NCBI GenBank assembly: GCA_946803715.1
Contig: CAMPET010000151.1
Location: 1 to 64,000 of the forward strand
Direction: 5' to 3'
Length of the DNA: 64,000 nt
DNA from: Beroe ovata
Lineage: Eukaryota; Ctenophora; Nuda; Beroida; Beroidae
Position 1 is the first letter of the stretch; the number at the start of each line of letters is the position of its first letter. Below the pieces are notes generated by a model. It was not told the DNA's origin. It saw nothing but the letters and a program-made list of their open reading frames with translations, and made no database searches. This document shows, in pieces, positions 51,856 through 64,000 of the stretch. Both the position numbers and the translations under genes were made by a program.

Positions 51856-53201
51856 CGATAAGCAGGACAATTCATTTTTTCATTATCATTTGTGACAAAT
51901 TTATTCGAATTAGTAAGATCCGTCACAGATTAATCATGTTTGGGTTTTATTTAACCCCTTTCACTTCTCTTTTTGGCAATAAATCCTGAAATGTAGTGCA
52001 ATTTTCTATTGAAAAATGCTTTTCGAAACAAGAACTAATTTTGTTTGTGATCAGTTGGACTGATTTACTATGGTAAAGCGAGTTCTAAGCTCAACGCTGT
52101 ACTTGATTCAAGCACTATGTAAGCTTCAATCGAGGACCACCATAAGCAGACACCTGGGATTCACACTAGTGCACCAACTAGCCAATGAATGGAGCAGATG
52201 GGCACCAACCAACCAATGAGAGATATGTGTCTCCAAGTTGATGCTAACTGGTTTTATTCTGTCTTAATAGACAATGAACCAGCTTAACAACTGACATAAT
52301 AAGACTGTGACACGTCCCTCCTTACTATCTAGTTGTTAATACTATTGGATAAAAATTGTGGAGATGGCCTGTCATTGGTCAAAGTGCAACACACGTGATG
52401 CGGTCTATATCAGTGTAGGTGGTGGTTATATGTAGTAATCACAATGGACATGCCCCTTGGTTCCCTCTACACTCAGAATTATTGTATCAATTGGATTTTC
52501 TGTTTATATCCGATTCTGAGCGCGCGGAAGACTTTCGACATCTTTTTTGGTATTTTTATAAAGGAGCATACAAAATGTGTAGGTATATTTCATTCTTAAG
52601 TTCCAATCATATGGCCATATTTTTTGTAATGTTAACGTGACCTGTTGCTTTTGAAATTTCCCAAATTTACATAAACCCAAAACAACATTGTATGGAGGTT
52701 CCCATTAAGGAGGCTCCACCAGGAACTGTCTGAAGTACACGTGGATAGGCATTGTTATGAGATCTTTTGTTAGCAATGAAAAACTCCACGCGGGAGGGCA
52801 ATGTTGGGACCTTTTGTTATCACTAAGCACTTGTATATGATATATACATCACACCTCACAAAGGAAGTAGACATGTTTTGCGATGGAAGTTGTCAGCTCT
52901 TACACCAGTAAACCAGGATTAACTTGCTGATGGCCCCTGGTTATTGCTTGTGTATTGATAGGCTTGAATAAAGCTCCTTGAACAAAACAAGTTCAGTCAC
53001 GTTACCAGGACAAAAGGACTCCATTGGGTACAAACACACAAACACAGTTATAAGCAAGCGAGTTTCTCTTGTTGTAAGAACATGATAAAAGCGTTGTCAA
53101 ATATTTAGTTAGGTCAGTTTGGCGCTTCTCAATCTTGAACTTTATTACTGAATACTGATTAGTCGTTGCTATTGCACTTCAGTGCTACAATTCCCTTAGC
53201 C
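51856..53201. other. spacer between cystatin genes 2 and 3
   Basis: About 1.3 kb, no exon recognised. Near 52690-52830 two imperfect copies of a word like GAGATCTTTTGTTAGCAATGA / GGGACCTTTTGTTATCACTAA (each about 20 bases) accompany GGAGGCTCCACC-type inverted bases, perhaps a small decayed element. Confidence 0.35.
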
Positions 53202-54175
53202 ATGAAGAGGTTTCTGTTGGTTTGTCTCCTCATTGGATTGGTCTTCTCACAGGATGCACTGTAAGAAGCCGTTCACGACTCACATTTCTAAAGCTGGATA
53301 TAATTGGTGAAGCCCAGTTTATGCTCCTGTATACAGGAACATAAACGTACCTGACGTTATATTAAACACTCTCGATTTCAGGCCAGGAGGTGTAGTTGAC
53401 GATGATGAACATGACCCGGAGGCGCTCAATGCCCTCAATGAATTCTTCATCGAGTTGATCCAGCACGCCACGGAAAACAGCTGTTTTGATAAGGAAAATG
53501 AGAGGATTGTCGTTGGCGAAATTGAGAAGATAACTCAGCAAGTATGGGCCACGTGCTTTTTAACATGAAAATAATGGTGTCACCATGGAAACTAGTTTGA
53601 ACCACCCCTCTACACCAACCCCTCCACTCAGGTGGTCTCGGGTGAAAAATTCGAGTTCATCTTGAGGGCCGGCGTGAGTGACAAGTGTGCCGATGTTGGC
53701 CCCCATCCCCTCATCGAGGCAGCTAACGGTAATGAGGAGTACAACAAGTTCGTAGTGAGCGCAAAGGAATGTGGAATAGATAATGAGAAGGTGAGATAAA
53801 CTGCTATTATAGGTGAATATTGACACACCTAGTGAGCATGACTTACCACAAGCTTACCCAACTCCTAGTAATTGTGGGAAACACGAAGATTTATGACACT
53901 AAATCTCTACTCTAAACTTACCCATCGTCATAAAACCACTCTAACGAGTTCTAAAGCATGAATCACCTTACTAGCAATTTATAGTTCCACATCCTTCGTC
54001 AAAGCCCTCTTATCTTCATCTTTTCCAGCTCGGTCGACATGACCTAAGCATCGTATGGCAGGCGTGGAAAGCGAAGAAATACAACTACTCCACAATTAAA
54101 GATATGGATAACTCCAGTCCACTAGAGGGTTTGTGGACCGGTGGAGAAAATGGGTGCAGGAGTCACCGGATCTAA
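53202..54175 (+). CDS. Secreted cystatin (copy 3, without basic insert)
   Basis: Four exons join in phase: 53202-53260, 53382-53541, 53632-53790 and 54029-54175, giving 174 aa. Signal peptide MKRFLLVCLLIGLVFS is followed by an acidic stretch (DDDEHDPEALNALNEF). The cystatin fold is visible as a helix, EIEKITQQ|VVSG (intact QxVxG, split by an intron exactly as in copies 1 and 2), two cysteines around the third strand, and WQAWKAK for the second hairpin. The length suits a secreted type-2-like cystatin acting on cysteine proteases outside the cell or in lysosomes. It lacks the polybasic exon of the two neighbours, so it probably represents the ancestral form from which they were elaborated. A C-terminal tail with one extra Cys is unusual. 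Confidence 0.82.
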
Positions 54176-54399
54176 ATTTGACAGATATTTTGGCAGCAAG
54201 TTTTGAGATTTAAGATGTGAACTTTTCGGTGTTCAAATTAATATAGTGGTTTTGACTGGAAATAAATAAATAGAAATACGATATGTACATGTTAAAAATA
54301 ACATTTCTGTGCAACAGAGTTCTGATTATGAGTGTACTGCAGATTACGGATTGTGATCTTACGGCATCCACACCCACACACACATACTCGTGCGATAAA

Positions 54400-59152
<4,753 letters not shown>

Positions 59153-59388
59153 TTTCCAGAATCAAGGTTACAAAGGAACTTCCTATAACAGATGATGATG
59201 TTAGATTGTTTGTAGTCATAGACGCAAAGCCAGAAATCAAAATCGCGATTCATGAACCACAAATAAGAAGATATATTAAAAGAAGTGAATTACGATTCAA
59301 TTTTACAATTCATTCTATTCGAAATCTTCAAAAATGTTATCTTAACCTGTTTTTATCAAAAGATCTTCCGTGAATTGCGCGCAATAAC

Positions 59389-61574
59389 CTAACCATTATT
59401 TTGTGTAGAGTCTTTTTTCTTGCCCACCCTCTTATCCTTTTGCGAGTGTGTTTTCAGCTTCGAATTCTTGTGCTTTTTTGGATCGTTATTGCTCATCCTA
59501 ACCTGATCCCGACATCCCTTCCCTCCCTCCCAGTGGTGGGACCGGACAGTCCCGGCTATATCCCCATGACAGAACTTGCACTGTCCTCTGACAGGCTGCT
59601 CCCTCGCACACAGCCCACAAACCATCCTGTTTGCCGGCTCGAGGGGGCAGTCAGGAAACTGAGCGTCATGGCACTTGTCACAGGGGAAAAGTCTGTCACA
59701 GCATGTGAACCTGAACCACCGCTGAGATTTCTTGTAGTGAGAGCAAGTCCCTTTGTCTGGAAGAGACTGTCCCTCGGTATAACCTTTGGATACCTTCACT
59801 CTTGCCCTCTGCTTCCCGCTTGACATGGGTGGGGTGATAACCACTGTCTTCACACCCTCGCACAAGACAGTCATCTTGTGACCACATGAGGAGCACCATG
59901 TTTCGTTTGTAGAACCTGCAACGTGGGCGATGATTGAGTGTTTAACACATAATTCCCGTCATCAAAACGCTGAATCATCAAAGAAGCTAATCTATGAAGT
60001 AAAGTCACAATAAATTCAAAAAAGTTCGAAAGCAAATTACCTATCTATTTTCAATTTATGGTAGCACTGAATCAAGTAAATACCTGGTGTGATACCGATG
60101 AAAGAAGAGGACGAACATTCAGTACAAATACTGAACACCTGACTTCTGCTGAGCAGCACATCTGCAAGAGTGCATCCCACCAGTTCAACACAGCCAAGTG
60201 TGGATATGCTTGGCAAACACAGCTTCTTGTACAGCTTGCACGTCAACTCTATGCTGCACCTTGCACACCCAATTGATCTGCTGTTGTTTGCCTCAACCAA
60301 GACTTCGGCTTGAGTTTTGCACCTTAGGCACTGAATAAGAAGCAGTATGTTATGTGGGATGAGGCCATGGCTTGATCCATGTAGATCGAGGTCGATGAGC
60401 CTAATGGATGTTCCTATATCATTTTCGAGGAATTCTCCAGTCTGATGCTCTGTTATTGGTGGGGCTAAACTTGAATCTCCTTCCATGTCACTATCTTCAG
60501 AATCACTGAAGCCTCCTTTTCTGTGAACTTTAAGAGAAGAATAGGTGTGAAATTGCGTCTCACATTGAAGGAAATCAGCCAAGTTTCGGTCAATCCATCG
60601 CAACATAGGTCTAAGACACATGGTACCTTCCCTCATTACCAATTCTTCTTTGATTGCGGTATTAATGTGGCACAAGGTTGATTCACTGACTCTTTCATCA
60701 GTAAATTCAATAGTACAATTCACAGCAGGGTATCTAACTGGGACGAATATGTCAAGATTGACATCTAACAATGTTAAATTCCAATCTGGATCAGTTGGTT
60801 TCATGACAACTTGAAACATAGTTCCACCCTCCTGTTGTAAAGTTTGACACCGCCCTCTAAAGAGTCTTTCAATCTGTTGAGTCTCCCGAATATATTCATC
60901 TCCAGTTAATTCAACTGCTGATATAGGTGTAAAGGGGGTAGCATGGACTGATAATTGAGATGCTGCTACTGGTACATTAGTTGCAGCTCGAGCTTCATGG
61001 CGATATAGAGCGTTGTCAGCTGAATGAAGGAACGTACTAAACGTCAGTGAAGAAGGCTTTGTAGAGCCAACTTGTGCTTGATGTAAGGAAGTGTCAGAGG
61101 TTTCACTATTGGTAGGAGTTGGTAAATCATACATATCTTTCTCTCCAAGCTTAAGCTGCATTGCCATTTGTTCTTTTAACTTGGTTATTTCATTAGCATG
61201 AATGTTTATGATGTTGATGCCATTCTTGTACAATTCCAAAAGCTCTGCATCTTCCTTGAATGCATGAGCTTTCTTGCAACCACCCTTGCAACCTATACAG
61301 GAGTTATAGCAACCAATAAATTCCAATTGATTGATAAATCGCAAACAATGAAGACGTATTTACATAACCTTTCTAGGTTGTACTAAATTCCAGCAGATTT
61401 ATAAATTACAACCAATGGACAAATATCAACATTACCTTCTTTAGATATAAATCTTTGGCAGATCCCTTGGGTGTCAAGAGGAACTTTTGATGATTTCTTG
61501 ATATGTTTATAATGACAACTCTCACCAAATCTACAAGTCCCAGTTTTCTTGAAATGGTAGCACTCTCTGGTCAT
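59389..61574 (-). CDS. CCCH-RWD-CHY zinc-finger protein
   Basis: Three exons join in phase: 61574-61436, 61292-60084 and 59915-59389, giving 624 aa. Two CCCH fingers open the protein: C5-x8-C14-x5-C20-x3-H24 and C39-x8-C48-x3-C52-x3-H56, the second split by intron 1. A Ser/Thr-rich linker leads to an RWD-like domain at about 185-290, with the signature PVRYPAVNCTIEF. An acidic stretch (SDSEDSDMEGD) and several CxxC pairs follow. A CHY zinc finger starts near 507 (CSHYKKSQRWFRF, CCDRLFPCDKCHD, CGLCAREQP, CKFC). The tail is Lys-rich (KKHKNSKLKTHS). CCCH fingers usually bind RNA; CHY fingers occur in Hot13 and Pirh2-type proteins. No RING is present. Its stop is 236 bases upstream of the RUVBL2 start, so that gap should hold the RUVBL2 promoter. 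Confidence 0.83.
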
Positions 61575-61802
61575 TCTCTAACAATGGTAATTCATGCACA
61601 ACCTCCAGTACCAATTGAACTTATATACCTACCAATTGTCTCAAAAGCTGATTTTAGAGGTCATCAAAAACATATGACCAAATTTAATTCGTATTTTAAC
61701 ACTATCAGAACAGAATTACTGAGTGCAGGTTATGAGTATTATTATCAACTGTATTAACTCATCTTCAAAAAACTTATCAAACAGCACTTGTTTAGTGCTA
61801 AG

Positions 61803-62360
61803 GATCATCCCTATCATAACCTTGCAAATTCTGTTTGTACCTATCACCTATCTACATAACGAGATGCAGGTGCAAGTTTTGAGAGAAAGTGACCGTTGCT
61901 ATGGTTGCTACTGCTGATGAGTGCACGTGTCATTAGTCATTTCTGAGATGTTGCATTCATTTTGTGGAGTATTTTGAGAGTTTAAGCCGGGTTTGCGGTT
62001 AATTCTGGGTGGTTTCCCAGATGTCTAAGCTATCTCCACTCATCACCTTTTAGAACCTATTCATCACACACACTCTGAACGGGTCCCCTAGTCTATATCA
62101 TAATCTCTCAAATTCTGCTTGTATCATCTATCTATGTAACGAGATGCACATGCAAGTTTTGAGAGAAAGTGACTGTTGCTATAGTTACTACTGCAGATGA
62201 GTGCGCGTGTCATTAGTCATTTCTGAGTTGTTGCATTTGCTTTGAGAGTTTAGGGTGGGTAAGTAGTTAATTCTGGGTGGTTTCCCAGATGTCTAAGCTA
62301 TCTCCACTCATATCACCTTTTCGTATTCAGCACACGCACACTGAACTAGCCCCCTAGTTA
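61803..62360. repeat. tandem duplication of about 280 bp
   Basis: Two head-to-tail blocks start with the words ATCTACATAACGAGATGCA (near 61849) and ATCTATGTAACGAGATGCA (near 62128). Both run through GCAAGTTTTGAGAGAAAGTG, TGTCATTAGTCATTTCTGAG and GGTGGTTTCCCAGATGTCTA to CTATCTCCACTCAT. They differ by scattered substitutions and small gaps, so the duplication is not very recent. It lies just upstream of the CCCH-RWD-CHY gene on the minus strand and may include its promoter. Confidence 0.88.
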
Positions 62361-62523
62361 TTCATAATTTTCCTTTTTTTCATGATATCTAGGCTATTTT
62401 AAATATTATGGTCTTCAACCATCACAACTTACATTCAGTCATAACTCAGATAGTAGCTTACACTTCATAGGCACTTAGCTGCCTATCAATTCAAATTTAA
62501 GAGTAATAATTTAAAAATTGCGT

Positions 62524-62853
62524 TTAGTAAATATTTATTCCCTTTCTCTTGGCTACAAAAGGGTTTTGCCTCAGAAAGTCATTGAACTTGGCTTTGTTAG
62601 ACAAATAGTTATCTCCTTCAATTTTCTCTAGTACTACGGACGAAATGTACCAATAATTACTAGGATTAAAACTATCTGAATCTTTTTTGTACTTCTCGAG
62701 ACTTGCTTTAAAGGTATCGACATTTGAAGCTTCTCTTACTGATTTAGGCAAGTCGTTCCAATAGGGTTTCACTCTCTCAGAAATGAAATCATCATTCAGC
62801 TTCATTACATTTCTTTGGATGACAAGCCACTTCGAGATGATTATACTCATCAA
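62524..62853 (-). pseudogene. Non-LTR retrotransposon reverse-transcriptase C-terminal remnant
   Basis: The frame contains FISERVKPYWNDLPKSVREA followed by SNVDTFKASLEKYKK. This is the common ending of LINE reverse-transcriptase proteins (pattern R-V-x-x-W-N-x-L-P-x-x-V-x-x-A-x-x-x-x-F-K-x-x-L). The catalytic part is absent, so only the 3' end of a 5'-truncated element remains. About 50 codons follow it to the stop at 62524; the class (CR1, L2 or jockey-like) cannot be decided. Confidence 0.75.
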
Positions 62854-63062
62854 TTACAAATAAAATGAGGAATGACATAGTTATTGTAAGCCACTTTTAC
62901 AACATAAGTAACAATACCACAATGATTAATACAATGATAATGATAGTATATTGGACCGGTTCTGAAAGGCAATAACACAAAGAATAAAGATATAAATATA
63001 AAGCTATTTCATATAACATTAGATTAGAAATAAGAGAGCTTTTGCTCTTTAGGTGCCCTCTC

Positions 63063-63230
63063 AGTGACATCTGTCCACTGTTCCTTGTGCACACACCTTG
63101 TCTGGCGATGCTAGACCGCTGATGCAAGAGAATAAGTTTGCAAGAGAATAAGTTTGCGCCGCGCGCGCGCAAAACGAAATTCCCAACGGTCTATCATCGA
63201 TCGACAAGCACACACCTTCATGTTAAATTA
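63063..63230. repeat. fragment of the TTGCCGG MITE family
   Basis: ACATCTGTCCACTGTTCCTTG at 63067-63087 (one base beyond a 20-base core) matches the arm of the 5899-5982 element, and a GC-alternating core GCGCCGCGCGCGCGC lies at 63155-63170. It appears to be a disrupted copy. Confidence 0.5.
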
Positions 63231-63327
63231 TGTGCACACGTTGCGCGCCCCTGTTCTACTCAGTGAACTGAAAAGTCCAAACCACGGAGACGCGCGCGGA
63301 GTATTTGGGTCACGCAGCGCGGGAACA
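63231..63327. mobile_element. MITE, TGTGCACACGTTGCG family, copy 2
   Basis: A 97-bp element starting TGTGCACACGTTGCGCG and ending CACGCAGCGCGGGAACA. The 8-bp direct repeat TTAAATTA flanks it (63223-63230 and 63328-63335). It shares CAGTGAACTGAAAAGTC and GGGTCACGCA words with copy 1 at 5011-5098. Confidence 0.87.
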
Positions 63328-63440
63328 TTAAATTACGTTGTCAGATTTTTTCTGATCTCTGTTTCTCGCGCGCGTTCATCAAAGCAAAGGCTGAAACAGT
63401 GAACATGCGCCGAAACTAAGTGTGTGTGCTGAAGCATTCG

Positions 63441-63553
63441 TTGCCGGATGTTATCTGTCCACTGTTTTTCGCGCGCGCCTTCGCCGCGCCCTACCCTTCA
63501 TCGAAGGCCAAGGCCGAAATTAAACAGGCCTGTGGACAGATAACATCCGACAA
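63441..63553. mobile_element. MITE, TTGCCGG family, in the 63-kb nest
   Basis: Starts TTGCCGGATGTTATCTGTCC and ends GTGGACAGATAACATCCGACAA (inverted). Near-identical 8-base words flank it, AGCATTCG on the left (63433-63440) and AACATTCG on the right (63554-63561). The centre has acquired a CATCGAAGGCC / GGCCGAAATTAAAC segment whose inverted partner lies just outside at 63560-63595, so a second element is interleaved. Confidence 0.75.
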
Positions 63554-63767
63554 AACATTCGAAGGCCAGTTTAATTTCGGCCATCGATGAAGGCCCGGCG
63601 CGCGCCGCGCAAAAACAGTGGACACTGGACAGATTTGTCATATGTTAGTGTTACCTGATCTGTTTCACTTTCTCGCGTGAGCTTTCGCAATTTCATCGAA
63701 AGCCGAAACAGACCTCTGACGCGAGCCGCGAAGCGGCAAGCGTCAGCGAGTTGAGTTTATCGACGTC
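63554..63767. repeat. interleaved GC-rich foldback repeats
   Basis: Contains ACAGTGGACACTGGACAG, then CTGATCTGTTTCACTTTCTC, GCTTTCGCAATTTCATCGAA with its near complement TTCATCGAAAGCCGAAAC, and GACGCGAGCCGCGAAGCGG. These are arms and cores of the same MITE families broken up by later insertions. No coding content. Confidence 0.55.
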
Positions 63768-63881
63768 TTGCCGGAGCCCGGATGTTATCTGTCGGATGTT
63801 ATCTCATATCTGCCGGATGTTATTGTTATCAGGTTATCTGTCTACTGTTTCTCGACAAAGTGGACAGATAACATCCGGCAA
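63768..63881. mobile_element. rearranged TTGCCGG-family MITE
   Basis: Bounded by CTTGCCGG on the left and GTGGACAGATAACATCCGGCAA (inverted) on the right. The left arm has been expanded into three partial copies of CCGGATGTTATCT, and the usual loop is shortened. No clear target duplication was found. Confidence 0.6.
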
Positions 63882-64000
63882 GTTGGAGAGCCGTCACATA
63901 TGAGTAATTATGACGTCATCAGCCAGAGTGCAGAGAGGGGACCGGATAGGGGGTTTCCAATTATAATGACAGATGACAAGGGGGAGGGATCGGAGCTGAA

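Overview
The window looks like nuclear DNA of an invertebrate animal. Genes are split into many small exons with short GT-AG introns (mostly 50-500 bases). The products are animal families: a MIER ELM2/SANT corepressor, a tetraspanin, rhodopsin-like receptors, a CLIC/EXC-4 protein, cystatins and reptin. A RNA polymerase III-type tRNA gene lies inside an intron. The divergence of the receptors and the many short foldback transposons would fit an early-branching animal such as a sponge, but the sequence alone does not settle this. All exon joins given here were derived by hand from splice signals and codon phase.

Layout. 0.2-1.1 kb: hAT-like element with an 8-bp target duplication. 1.6-4.3 kb (+): MIER corepressor, ten exons, with two foldback MITEs in its introns. 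4.3-7.7 kb: gene-poor, three MITEs including an almost perfect 84-bp palindrome. 7.7-8.8 kb (-): intronless GPCR. 11.3-13.5 kb (+): complete tetraspanin, six exons. 14.3-16.4 kb (-): unidentified Ser-rich protein of 454 aa, four exons. 20.1-21.2 kb (-): second GPCR, two exons. 22.9-24.1 kb (+): unidentified basic protein. 26.3-26.9 kb (-): secreted protein with a TSP1-like start. 28.7-33.4 kb (-): Cys-rich possible zinc-finger protein with a Ser/Pro-rich tail. 39.4-46.1 kb (+): CLIC/EXC-4 gene with three paralogous first exons. 47.4-54.2 kb (+): tandem cluster of three secreted cystatin-domain genes, two with a long polybasic insert. 54.4-59.2 kb (-): complete RUVBL2/reptin, eleven exons, with a tRNA-Cys on the other strand of one intron. 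59.4-61.6 kb (-): CCCH-RWD-CHY zinc-finger protein. 61.8-64 kb: tandem duplication, a LINE reverse-transcriptase remnant and a nest of GC-rich MITEs.

The genes do not form one pathway. Two clusters stand out. One is the cystatin array, which shares intron positions and shows a conversion-like identical block. The other is the CLIC locus, where three separate first exons, all ending in phase 0, could feed one body. The main mobile component is at least three families of very short inverted-repeat elements with 8-bp target duplications, some forming near-perfect hairpins in introns and spacers.
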